A stretch of 64,000 nucleotides of DNA from the NCBI GenBank assembly GCA_017615355.1, contig JAGAAJ010000021.1, positions 1-64,000 of the forward strand, read 5' to 3'. A program made the position numbers and the translations under genes. Source of the stretch: Prevotella sp. (GTDB lineage: Bacteria > Bacteroidota > Bacteroidia > Bacteroidales > Bacteroidaceae). Of this stretch, positions 9,236 through 16,666 are shown one piece after another (position 1 is the stretch's first letter; each line of letters starts with the position of its first letter). The notes under the pieces are model-generated. The model was not told the origin of the DNA and did no database searches. It saw only the letters and a program-made list of their open reading frames with translations.

Positions 9236-11182
9236 TTACTTCTTGTCTAACTGCTCGTAGACAGAGTTGTTACTCTTGTACTCAGGCACAATCTCCTTCA
9301 TTTTCTTCACCGTCGCCATATCGTCGTAATGGCGTGAGATCTCGATGAGCTCATCGATGTCCTTGCATACCTTACTGTAGTCGTATTCGCGTACCTCAGC
9401 AATACGTATCTTCTCATGGAACGAGGGCTTCGTGCCTTCCATGTCGTTGAGCACCTCTTCGTAGAGTTTCTCACCAGGACGCAGACCAGTAATCTTAATC
9501 TCAACGTTGGTGGCACCTGAGAGCATAATCATGCGACGTGCCAAATCGGCAATCTTCACAGGCTGACCCATATCGAAGACGAAAATCTCTCCACCATTGC
9601 CCTTCGTACCAGCCTCAAGCACCAGCTTACAGGCCTCAGGGATGAGCATGAAGAAACGAACAATGCGCTCGTCAGTAACAGTGACGGGGCCTCCGTTCTT
9701 GATCTGCTCCCTAAACAGGGGAATGACAGAGCCATTGGAACCCAATACATTGCCAAAGCGCGTAGTGACGAACTGAGTCTCAATCTGAACGGTCATTTTA
9801 CTCTCCTTTATGGCTTTGTCGAGCGACTGTACATAGATCTCGCAGATACGCTTCGAGCAACCCATCACATTGGTGGGATTAACGGCCTTATCAGTAGATA
9901 TCATCACGAACTTCCTCACGCCATATTTCACTGAAAGATCAGCGATAACCTTCGTACCAAATACGTTGTTCTGTATGGCCTCCGAGGGGTTGTTCTCCAT
10001 CATGGGAACGTGCTTGTAGGCGGCAGCGTGGAAGACGAAGTCAGGACGGAAGCGGCTGAAGATTTCCTCCATGCGCTGTTCCTTGCAGATGCTGGTGACG
10101 ATGGTCTCAGCGTCTACGTCAGGGAATTCTCGTTGCATCATCAGGCGGATATCGTGCTCAGGCGTCTCAGCCTGGTCGATGAGCACCATCTTCTCAGGCT
10201 TGAACTGGGCAATCTGGCGCACCATCTCGCTACCGATACTGCCTGCCGAGCCTGTGATAAGCACACGCTTGCCATGCAACTGATCGCATACCGACTTCAT
10301 GTCGACGTTGATTTCTGAGCGAGGGAGCAGGTCTTCGACTGATACCTCGTTCATCTGCATATTCTCAAAATCGGCATCATCTATCTCACCATCCTTGATG
10401 CTGGCTTCCTTGGCCTGATGGGCAATATAGATTTTCACACCAGCATTGATGAGCAAATCCTGGATACTCTGGTTATTGCGGAAATCTTCCAAACGCGTAG
10501 GCGATACCAGCACAGCCTGAATCTTCTGTTTCTCAATAACTTCAGCAAGATTATCGTCTTCAACATTATACACCTTTTCACCCATCAACAGCATGTGCTT
10601 GGCACGCTTGTCGTGAGAAATAAAGCCACATAGCAAGAAGCGCAAAGGCCGCTGGCTGCGGATATTCTTTGCCAATCCTATGCCACCAGTCAATGCACCA
10701 TAGATTAGCACACGCTTGGCAAATGAGTTCTGTTGCGACAGATCGTGCAGGGTTTTGATAACGATTCTCAAAGCCCACATTACTACCGTAGCAATGACAA
10801 AGGCGATGACCGTCTCCGTCTGCGTCAGCGCAGACAGGGCATCCACGTCGTTATTTTCAAATATCGTTATCAACGCAAGAACTATCACCAGCGTAAAGGC
10901 ATTGGCATATGCTACGCGCATCAGGTCAACAAATGAGCTATAGCGCACCACGCCTGAATACGTGTGAAACAACTTGGCTCCACCCCAACTGACAAATGAA
11001 TAGAAAAGTGCGGTATAAAGAAGTGCGAAGCGGAAATCAACTACGGCTTGCGTTTTACGGAACACCCAATAGGTTAAGAGTGTTGAGAAAAATACAATAA
11101 CCGTATCTGCCAGCAAGACACACCAATACGGCAGTGACTCCTTTCTGAAGTACCAATTCAAAAACTTATATAAAGGATTCAT
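9236..11182 (-). CDS. CapD/FlaA1-type membrane-bound nucleotide-sugar 4,6-dehydratase/epimerase
   Basis: A 648-residue inner-membrane enzyme of the WbpM/PglF/CapD class, which makes UDP-4-keto-6-deoxy-hexose-type sugars for surface glycans. About four hydrophobic segments lie in residues 1-130, then a CoA-binding-like Rossmann domain. The SDR domain has the NAD motif GSAGSIGS and the catalytic region STDKAVNPTNVMGCSKR. Upstream in-frame starts exist, but ATG 11182 gives MNPLYKFLNWYF, the normal N-terminus, and lies 27 bases downstream of a good -7 element. It is the first gene of the run down to 2366. Its link to peptidases in one operon is odd; the glycan locus lies 25 kb away. Confidence 0.9.
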   Translation of the reverse strand: MNPLYKFLNWYFRKESLPYWCVLLADTVIVFFSTLLTYWVFRKTQAVVDFRFALLYTALFYSFVSWGGAKLFHTYSGVVRYSSFVDLMRVAYANAFTLVIVLALITIFENNDVDALSALTQTETVIAFVIATVVMWALRIVIKTLHDLSQQNSFAKRVLIYGALTGGIGLAKNIRSQRPLRFLLCGFISHDKRAKHMLLMGEKVYNVEDDNLAEVIEKQKIQAVLVSPTRLEDFRNNQSIQDLLINAGVKIYIAHQAKEASIKDGEIDDADFENMQMNEVSVEDLLPRSEINVDMKSVCDQLHGKRVLITGSAGSIGSEMVRQIAQFKPEKMVLIDQAETPEHDIRLMMQREFPDVDAETIVTSICKEQRMEEIFSRFRPDFVFHAAAYKHVPMMENNPSEAIQNNVFGTKVIADLSVKYGVRKFVMISTDKAVNPTNVMGCSKRICEIYVQSLDKAIKESKMTVQIETQFVTTRFGNVLGSNGSVIPLFREQIKNGGPVTVTDERIVRFFMLIPEACKLVLEAGTKGNGGEIFVFDMGQPVKIADLARRMIMLSGATNVEIKITGLRPGEKLYEEVLNDMEGTKPSFHEKIRIAEVREYDYSKVCKDIDELIEISRHYDDMATVKKMKEIVPEYKSNNSVYEQLDKK

Positions 11183-11209
11183 GTATACGTACAATATTAG
11201 ATTAGGCCG

Positions 11210-11241
11210 CAAAAGTACATATTTTCTGCAAATAAACCAAA
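11210..11241 (-). promoter_or_regulatory. Promoter of the capD-like operon
   Basis: Minus strand TACTTTTG (11210-11217) with TTTG (11238-11241) 20 bases upstream. It drives the 9236-11182 gene and probably the four genes behind it, since the gaps between those genes are only 6-10 bases and show no terminator. Confidence 0.75.
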
Positions 11242-11258
11242 GAAAAACACGATTTTCT

Positions 11259-11289
11259 TTTGTTGTCTGCCTTCTTCTTAGTAATTTTG
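11259..11289 (+). promoter_or_regulatory. Promoter of the short sigma factor
   Basis: TTTG (11259-11262) and TAATTTTG (11282-11289) separated by 19 bases. It is back to back with the capD promoter, 17 bases away from its -33 element. The sigma-factor ATG follows 14 bases after the -7 box, giving a very short leader. Confidence 0.75.
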
Positions 11290-11303
11290 CAAAAACTTTG
11301 AGT

Positions 11304-11954
11304 ATGATAGAAAACAATCTTGATATCTATCTGGACGAGATAGGCCGCACGCCATTGCTCACTGAAGAGCAGGAACGTCAGTTGGCGGAGCGCATCCGCA
11401 AGGGCGACGAGCGCGCCCTCAACAAGCTGGTGGAAGCCAACCTCCGCCTCGTCGTAGCGACGGCAAGGCCCTATCAGGGCAAGGGAATGAGCATCGACGA
11501 CCTCATCAGCGAGGGCAATATCGGCCTGATGAAAGCCGCCAGGAAATTCAATCCTGAAGGGCGCACAATACGCTTCGCTGGATACGCCGTGCCTATCATC
11601 CGCCAGCAGATTGAGAAGAGCCTCGCACCTGCACCCTCAACCTCCCTCGATGCTTCCCTTGATGCGCCCCTCGGCATCAAGCCCAACATGAGTCTGCTGT
11701 CGGTGCTGGCCGACAACAGTCTGCCGACAACTGACAGCCGTCTTTATAGTGGAGCACAGCTGGAGGCCATAGAGCATGCCTTGGATTGTTTAGACGAACG
11801 CGAGAGAAACGTTATCACTGCCTACTTCGGCATTGGTCAGGAGCACGCCACGATGGCCGAGATTGCCTCAGACATGGGACTTAAACGTGAGCGAGTCAGA
11901 CAAATCCGCAATCGAGCCATTCGCAGGATACAGCAATATCTTCGCTCGAATTGA
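11304..11954 (+). CDS. Short RpoD-like sigma-70 factor, region 3 missing
   Basis: A 216-residue sigma-70 family protein that should direct RNA polymerase to promoters. Region 1.2 is visible (NLDIYLDEIGRTPLLTEEQE), followed by region 2 (NLRLVVATARPYQGKGMSIDDLI) and region 4 with its helix-turn-helix (MGLKRERVRQIRNRAIRRI). Compared with the usual Bacteroidetes primary sigma of about 285 residues, the roughly 50-60 residues of region 3 between IRQQIEKSLA and SLDAPL are absent. The region 2 YAxWWIRQ motif reads YAVPIIRQ. A longer in-frame start exists at 11181, but 11304 places the ATG just behind the promoter. It is probably an alternative sigma; its regulon is unknown. Confidence 0.88.
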   Translation: MIENNLDIYLDEIGRTPLLTEEQERQLAERIRKGDERALNKLVEANLRLVVATARPYQGKGMSIDDLISEGNIGLMKAARKFNPEGRTIRFAGYAVPIIRQQIEKSLAPAPSTSLDASLDAPLGIKPNMSLLSVLADNSLPTTDSRLYSGAQLEAIEHALDCLDERERNVITAYFGIGQEHATMAEIASDMGLKRERVRQIRNRAIRRIQQYLRSN

Positions 11955-11967
11955 AAATATCAGAAAC

Positions 11968-13635
11968 TTATTTCCCGTATTTCTCTATTAGCCCCTCAGC
12001 CTGCGGATCACCTAATTCTTTTGCACGCTGCAGACTCTTCACGCCCTCAGCCTTGTCGCCCTTCAGACAAAGTGCCAAGCCAAGGAAGAGGTGACCGTCA
12101 CTATATTCAGGTACCAGCTCGATGCATTTTCGAGCCGTCGCAATAGCCTCGTCGCAAAGACCTACGCGCACTTCCAAGGAAGCCTTCTCAGCATAGTAGA
12201 GCTCCTGCTGCGGATTCAGCTCAATGGCCTTTGCAATATCGTTCAGCGCCATCTGGAAGATGCGCCCACCCTGTGCGGCCTGGAAACGCAGGTAATAGAA
12301 CTGGTCGTTCACCTGCGTAATCATCAGCTTCTCGTAGTCGTTGAGGTCGTTGACGGCATCGCGGAACTTACCTGCCTCCATACGGGCCTGTGCCCTCGTA
12401 AGAAGATAGGGTGCAGCTTCCTTCAGATAAGGCTGCGAGAAGAGACTGACAGCAGAGTCAAGCAGGGCTAGATAGGTCAACGTGTCGGCCTGCATGAGTT
12501 TGCAGGTAGCGGCTTCAACAAAAAGATCTGGAGAGCGTAAGTCGCTGTTATAGAGTGTCTCATAGACGCTGCTGGCCTCAGCATATTTCTTCTGGCCGTA
12601 AAGCACGTAGGCCTGTTGCTGACGATAGAGTGCCAACGGGCTATCGGCGTAGGCTGCCTCAGCCTCACTCAGGGCTTTGTCCAATGTCCAAGGCTCATAG
12701 GGATTCTCGTTGCTCTGCATCAGCACCTGATAGATAAGACGCGAATAGCTATAGTGCGCCTCGTCCTTCCTATCACCTACCTTGAGGGCCTGCTGCATAT
12801 CGGCATCAGCATCGGCAAAGCGCTCTGCCTCAGCAGCCAGCTGGGCACGGATGATATAGCCTTCCTGCTCAGTAGGGAATTTCTGGATGAAGTCTTGCAC
12901 CAGCTCAGCGCATGAGGCAGAATCGAGCGACGAGGGTGCCACGAAAAGCGTCAGCATGGCCTGCTTCACATCATCGGGCAACGCCTTCTTGATATGCGTT
13001 GAACGGAGTGTAGGATCGTTGATGCTCAGGCCTGTCATCTTCAGACTGTCGGCAAAGAGTGCGCTGACGGCATAGCTAAGCGTATCTCCCTGTGCGGCAG
13101 GCTGTTGCATCAGTCCGAGGAGCATACCGTCGTCGCTCAGCAACGGCAGGCCTACACCGTCTTCCGGCATCTGCATCCGCACAGTGTAATAGGCGTAATA
13201 ATCGCTGAAGGTCTCGGCCTTGCTCACCGTACCCCCTATCGCATCCTTCGTAGCACGGAAAGGCAGGAGCCACACGTTGGCACCCTCGACGGCATTGGCT
13301 GTCGAGAGAAGTACGGGCTGCGACTTTTTCACGCCTACCTGGAACTTCGCCACATCATAGGTGCTGTTGGCGCCAAGTATCAGCTCTACAGGATATTCCT
13401 TGCCGGCTGCATCAATGACAACAGCGGTAAACGCGTCGCGGAAAGGCTCGAAGCTGCTGAGCGCCTCGCCACGTTCGCCGACAAACACGCCGTTTGCGCT
13501 TCCTATCAGCGTGCCAGTGGCATCAAAGGTTTTCAAAGTGAATACGGACTTGGCTGTTTTCTTCACCCAAGAGGGCTGGGAAAACGAAGCACAAACTACC
13601 AGCAACAGGCTGGCTATTATAAAAATACGTTTCAT
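11968..13635 (-). CDS. Exported trypsin-fold pseudo-protease with TPR repeats
   Basis: A 555-residue protein with a signal peptide (residues 1-19, ending ASFS). Residues about 22-190 resemble an HtrA/trypsin-like fold, but the catalytic triad appears lost. The His region reads ALSSFEPFRDA, and the usual GNSGGP position reads GVGLPLLS. An Asp remains in YDVAKFQV. Residues about 230-555 are TPR-type helical repeats ending with a Sel1/TPR-like unit. It probably acts as a periplasmic binding scaffold rather than an enzyme; that is inference. It overlaps recN by 4 bases and is likely co-transcribed with it. Confidence 0.75.
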   Translation of the reverse strand: MKRIFIIASLLLVVCASFSQPSWVKKTAKSVFTLKTFDATGTLIGSANGVFVGERGEALSSFEPFRDAFTAVVIDAAGKEYPVELILGANSTYDVAKFQVGVKKSQPVLLSTANAVEGANVWLLPFRATKDAIGGTVSKAETFSDYYAYYTVRMQMPEDGVGLPLLSDDGMLLGLMQQPAAQGDTLSYAVSALFADSLKMTGLSINDPTLRSTHIKKALPDDVKQAMLTLFVAPSSLDSASCAELVQDFIQKFPTEQEGYIIRAQLAAEAERFADADADMQQALKVGDRKDEAHYSYSRLIYQVLMQSNENPYEPWTLDKALSEAEAAYADSPLALYRQQQAYVLYGQKKYAEASSVYETLYNSDLRSPDLFVEAATCKLMQADTLTYLALLDSAVSLFSQPYLKEAAPYLLTRAQARMEAGKFRDAVNDLNDYEKLMITQVNDQFYYLRFQAAQGGRIFQMALNDIAKAIELNPQQELYYAEKASLEVRVGLCDEAIATARKCIELVPEYSDGHLFLGLALCLKGDKAEGVKSLQRAKELGDPQAEGLIEKYGK

Positions 13636-15293
13636 AATCTCAACAATTGTTTTGCATTTTGAATGGCGGCATCGCTGACATCGCTGCCAGAAAGCATCTG
13701 AGCAATCTCACCGATACGCTCCTGCTCAGTCAGCAGCTGCATGTGAGTGGTAGTGCCTTGCGACGTCTCGTCTTTGTACACCTTATAATGTGTAGTGCCC
13801 AAAGCGGCAATCTGCGGCAAGTGCGTGATGCTCACTACCTGCCTTCCGCCTGCGCCCATCTCGGCCATCAGTTTCGCCATCTGCTCAGCTATCTTGCCGC
13901 TGACGCCTGTGTCAATCTCGTCAAAGATGATGGTGGGCAGCTTTACTACACCGCTAACCATCGCCTTCAACGCCAGCATGACGCGAGCTATCTCACCACC
14001 AGAGGCGACCTGCGCCACAGGCTGCAAGGGCGACGATGTGTTGGCCGAGAAACGGAAGGCCACGCGGTCGCAACCCAAAGGCGACGGCTCGCACTCCTCC
14101 ATACTCACCTCGAAACGGGCGTGTGGCATTCCCAATGACACTAGGCGCTGAGCCATCTGATTCTGAATCAGGCGGACACCTTCTTTGCGTTGTTTGGTCA
14201 ATGCCCCACCTATTTTCTTGCAATCGGCATAAAGCTGCTGCACCTCATGCTCTTTATCAGCAAGTAGTTCGCTACCGCCTTCGATAGTTTGCAGGCGTTG
14301 GTCAAGGTCTTCCTGCAAGGCCAAAAGCTCTGCAACGCTTTCAACATGGTATTTCTTCTGTAATTCGTAGATACGGTCGAGACGGGCATCGATGCGCTCC
14401 AGCTCAGCAGGGTCGAACTCAACATCTTCCATGCTGGCGCTCACTTCTTCGGCCACATCCTTCAGCTCAATATAGCTCTCATCCAAACGTGCAGCCAACT
14501 CAGGAGCAGCTGCCAATACACGCTCAATGCGATGCAGCGAATGAGCTGCTGCACGCAACTGCGTAACGATGCCTGTACCTTCTGCCGTTAGCGCGTTGTC
14601 TGCCTCGTAAAGCGCCTGCTTAATATCCTCAGCGTGAGTCATCGTGTCGCTGCGCTGTTCTAATTCTTCCTGCTCACCATCAACCAATCTAGTGCTTGAG
14701 AGCTCCTCAAACTGAAACTGCATAAACTCCTGCTGCTGAGAACTTTGTTCTATTTGTTCACGAAGTTCTTCCAATTGTTTCTGGCCCTCATGCCAAGCAC
14801 GAAAAGCCTGTGCATATTGATCCTGGAGAACGCGACTGTCGGCAAGGGTGTCGACCACGCTCAGCTGGAAATCATGTTTGCCAAGAAGAAGGTTTTGGTG
14901 CTGCGAGTGAACGTCGATGAGACGGTCGCCAAGTTCCTTCAGCAAAGAAAGGCCAACGGGCATATCGTTGACAAAAGCACGACTCTTGCCAGCAGCAGTC
15001 AGCTCACGACGGATAATTGTATCAGTCTTATCAGGCTCCAGGTCGTTCTCTTCAAAGAAAGCATCCATATCCTCATAATGCGAGAGGTCGAAATGTGCCT
15101 CCACCACACATTTGTCGGCACCTTGCTTCAGCGCTTTCATGTCGGCACGCTGGCCAAGCAGGAGGCCAATGGCGCCAAGGATGATGCTCTTACCAGCGCC
15201 AGTTTCGCCTGTAATGACAGAGAAGCCGCTATGGAACTCCATATCCAGCTCGTCAATCAGCGCGAAGTTACGTATATAAAGATGTGTAAGCAA
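13632..15293 (-). CDS. recN: DNA repair protein RecN
   Basis: SMC-like ATPase of double-strand-break repair. The 553 residues have the Walker A motif GETGAGKS at 29-36, long coiled-coil segments (about 150-370), and a C-terminal signature and Walker B region (SGGEIARVMLALK, IIFDEIDTGVSG). The N-terminus MLTHLYIRNFALIDE is the family's normal start and uses a TTG codon at 15293. The preceding in-frame codon is a TAA stop, so no longer start is possible. The start codon abuts a 7-bp repeat array that also contains the yrdC stop codon, so translational coupling across the array is plausible. Confidence 0.95.
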   Translation of the reverse strand: MLTHLYIRNFALIDELDMEFHSGFSVITGETGAGKSIILGAIGLLLGQRADMKALKQGADKCVVEAHFDLSHYEDMDAFFEENDLEPDKTDTIIRRELTAAGKSRAFVNDMPVGLSLLKELGDRLIDVHSQHQNLLLGKHDFQLSVVDTLADSRVLQDQYAQAFRAWHEGQKQLEELREQIEQSSQQQEFMQFQFEELSSTRLVDGEQEELEQRSDTMTHAEDIKQALYEADNALTAEGTGIVTQLRAAAHSLHRIERVLAAAPELAARLDESYIELKDVAEEVSASMEDVEFDPAELERIDARLDRIYELQKKYHVESVAELLALQEDLDQRLQTIEGGSELLADKEHEVQQLYADCKKIGGALTKQRKEGVRLIQNQMAQRLVSLGMPHARFEVSMEECEPSPLGCDRVAFRFSANTSSPLQPVAQVASGGEIARVMLALKAMVSGVVKLPTIIFDEIDTGVSGKIAEQMAKLMAEMGAGGRQVVSITHLPQIAALGTTHYKVYKDETSQGTTTHMQLLTEQERIGEIAQMLSGSDVSDAAIQNAKQLLRL

Positions 15294-15326
15294 TTATGAA
15301 TTACGAATTATGAATTACGAATTATC
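15292..15326. repeat. 7-bp tandem array at the yrdC-recN junction
   Basis: Five units alternating AATTATG and AATTACG, the last being AATTATC. The array holds the stop codon of the upstream gene (15322-15324) and touches the TTG start codon of recN (15291-15293). It therefore fills the whole intergenic junction. Confidence 0.85.
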
Positions 15327-15888
15327 TGATAATCTGCACTTCGCCTCCCATACCCAGCTTGATGATGCTGGAAGGCTGATGCGGCTTGTGCTCCTGACGG
15401 CGTGTCCAGCACACATAGTCCACCTGCTCGATGATGCGTGGATTAATATCGCGGTAGTTCTGTGCCGGCGGCTCGCCACTGATATTGACGGAGGTGCTGA
15501 CGATGGCCTTCTGAAACCTGTAGCAAAGCTCATGGCTAAAAGCCTCCTGCGTAATGCGTATGCCGATGCTGCCGTCTTCGCCGATGAGGTTAGGCGCAAG
15601 ATTGACGGCACCATCAAGGATAAGGGTTGTGGGCTTCACGATGCAGTCGATAAGCTGCCAGGCTACATCGGGCACCTGGCGCACATAGCGCTGCAGGCGG
15701 GCATCGCTGTCGACAAGACAGATAAGTGCCTTGCGTTCGTCACGCTGCTTAATTTTGTACACACGGGCTACGGCCTCCTCGTTGGTGGCATCGCAGCCTA
15801 TACCCCATACTGTATCCGTTGGGTAGAGAATCACCCCACCCTTCCTTAGCACGTCAACAGCTTGCTTGATATCCTGTTCCTGAGTCAT
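15322..15888 (-). CDS. L-threonylcarbamoyladenylate synthase (YrdC/Sua5 family)
   Basis: YrdC-domain enzyme that makes threonylcarbamoyl-AMP from Thr, bicarbonate and ATP for the t6A modification of tRNAs reading ANN codons. The start at 15888 gives 188 residues beginning MTQEQDIKQAVDVLRKGG. The family hallmarks are present: GGVILYPTDTVWGIGCDA and KQRDERKALICLV. The C-terminal part carries STSVNISGEPPAQNY. An in-frame start at 16005 is upstream of the promoter and is rejected. The last codons lie in the 7-bp repeat array shared with recN. Confidence 0.92.
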   Translation of the reverse strand: MTQEQDIKQAVDVLRKGGVILYPTDTVWGIGCDATNEEAVARVYKIKQRDERKALICLVDSDARLQRYVRQVPDVAWQLIDCIVKPTTLILDGAVNLAPNLIGEDGSIGIRITQEAFSHELCYRFQKAIVSTSVNISGEPPAQNYRDINPRIIEQVDYVCWTRRQEHKPHQPSSIIKLGMGGEVQIIR

Positions 15889-15897
15889 AATCGCGTG

Positions 15898-15930
15898 CAA
15901 AGGTACACATTTTTCCCATAACACGACAAA
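15898..15930 (-). promoter_or_regulatory. Promoter of the yrdC gene
   Basis: Minus strand TACCTTTG (15898-15905) with TTTG (15927-15930) 21 bases upstream. It leaves a leader of only a few bases before the ATG at 15888. Confidence 0.7.
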
Positions 15931-15947
15931 TTTAAGGAAAAAAGTTG

Positions 15948-15955
15948 TATCTTTG
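15948..15955 (+). promoter_or_regulatory. -7 element of the rlmH promoter
   Basis: TATCTTTG matches TAnnTTTG. The rlmH ATG begins 9 bases after it, so the mRNA would have almost no leader. No clear -33 TTTG is seen. Confidence 0.6.
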
Positions 15956-15964
15956 TCCCCAATT

Positions 15965-16435
15965 ATGAAGACAGAACTCATATTAGTAGGACGTACCGCC
16001 AACAAGCACTTCCAGGCAGGTATCAGCGACTATGCGACGCGCATCAGTCACTACATGCCTTTCAACATCAACGTCATCCCTGAACTGCGCAACACAAAGA
16101 ATCTGACAGAGGAACAGCAGAAGCAGGCCGAGGGCGAGCTCATCCTCAAACAGCTACAGCCCTCTGATACGGTTGTGCTGCTCGACGAACACGGGCAGGA
16201 GCTGCGTTCCATAGAGTTTGCCCGCTGGTTAGAGCGCAAACAGCAGACGGTTCGCAGACTGGTCTTTGTTATCGGGGGACCATACGGATTCTCGTCCGCC
16301 GTTTATGACCGTGCGAACGAGAAGCTGTCGTTGTCAAAGCTCACGTTCTCCCATCAGATGGTGCGGCTGGTCTTCACCGAACAACTCTATCGCGCCTGCA
16401 CCATCATCAAAGGGGAACCCTATCATCACGAGTAA
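15965..16435 (+). CDS. rlmH: 23S rRNA (pseudouridine1915-N3)-methyltransferase
   Basis: SPOUT-class methyltransferase that methylates pseudouridine 1915 in helix 69 of 23S rRNA on the 70S ribosome. The 156-residue product has the normal length, with the SAM-binding trefoil-knot motifs LLDEHGQELRS and VFVIGGPYGFS. The invariant C-terminus FSHQMVRLVFTEQLYRACTIIKGEPYHH is covered by 16354-16432. A start 12 bases upstream is possible but overlaps the promoter; ATG 15965 gives MKTELILVGRT, the family start. Confidence 0.95.
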   Translation: MKTELILVGRTANKHFQAGISDYATRISHYMPFNINVIPELRNTKNLTEEQQKQAEGELILKQLQPSDTVVLLDEHGQELRSIEFARWLERKQQTVRRLVFVIGGPYGFSSAVYDRANEKLSLSKLTFSHQMVRLVFTEQLYRACTIIKGEPYHHE

Positions 16436-16483
16436 ATTCGTTAACCTGTTTTTCCTGCACCTGACAACTCGCGTAGCCTTTTC

Positions 16484-16610
16484 GTCATGGGGAGGTTCCC
16501 CATCGTCACGCGGAGGCTCCCTAGACTTGTCCCAAGCCGTGGGACTTTTGTCCCAGGCCGTGGGACTTTTTTCCCAAGCCTTGGGATTTTTCTGGGAAGC
16601 CTGGATTTTT
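16484..16610. repeat. Array of about six 21-22 bp units, mostly palindromic
   Basis: Units start near 16484, 16505, 16529, 16550, 16571 and 16592. The middle ones have the form GTCCCAAGCCGTGGGAC plus a T run, a 5-base stem round AGCCG or GGCCG. The first has a perfect ATGGGGA / TCCCCAT stem; the second is less symmetric. It occupies most of the 231-base gap between rlmH and the GH105 gene, both of which are transcribed towards it. The T runs after the hairpins could terminate rlmH transcripts. The rest of the gap shows nothing assignable. Confidence 0.8.
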
Positions 16611-16666
16611 CTCCACCGCCTAAGGAATCAGGTGCATGAAGTGCAACATAAAATGCTGTTAATACA

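Noticed and set aside
8285..9250. A 321-residue frame antisense to the ABC-F gene
   Set aside because: It covers the conserved ABC cassettes of the minus-strand gene and has no domain of its own.
15953..16005. Upstream in-frame starts for yrdC (16005) and rlmH (15953)
   Set aside because: Both would place the start codon beyond or inside the predicted promoter boxes and add residues not seen in the families.
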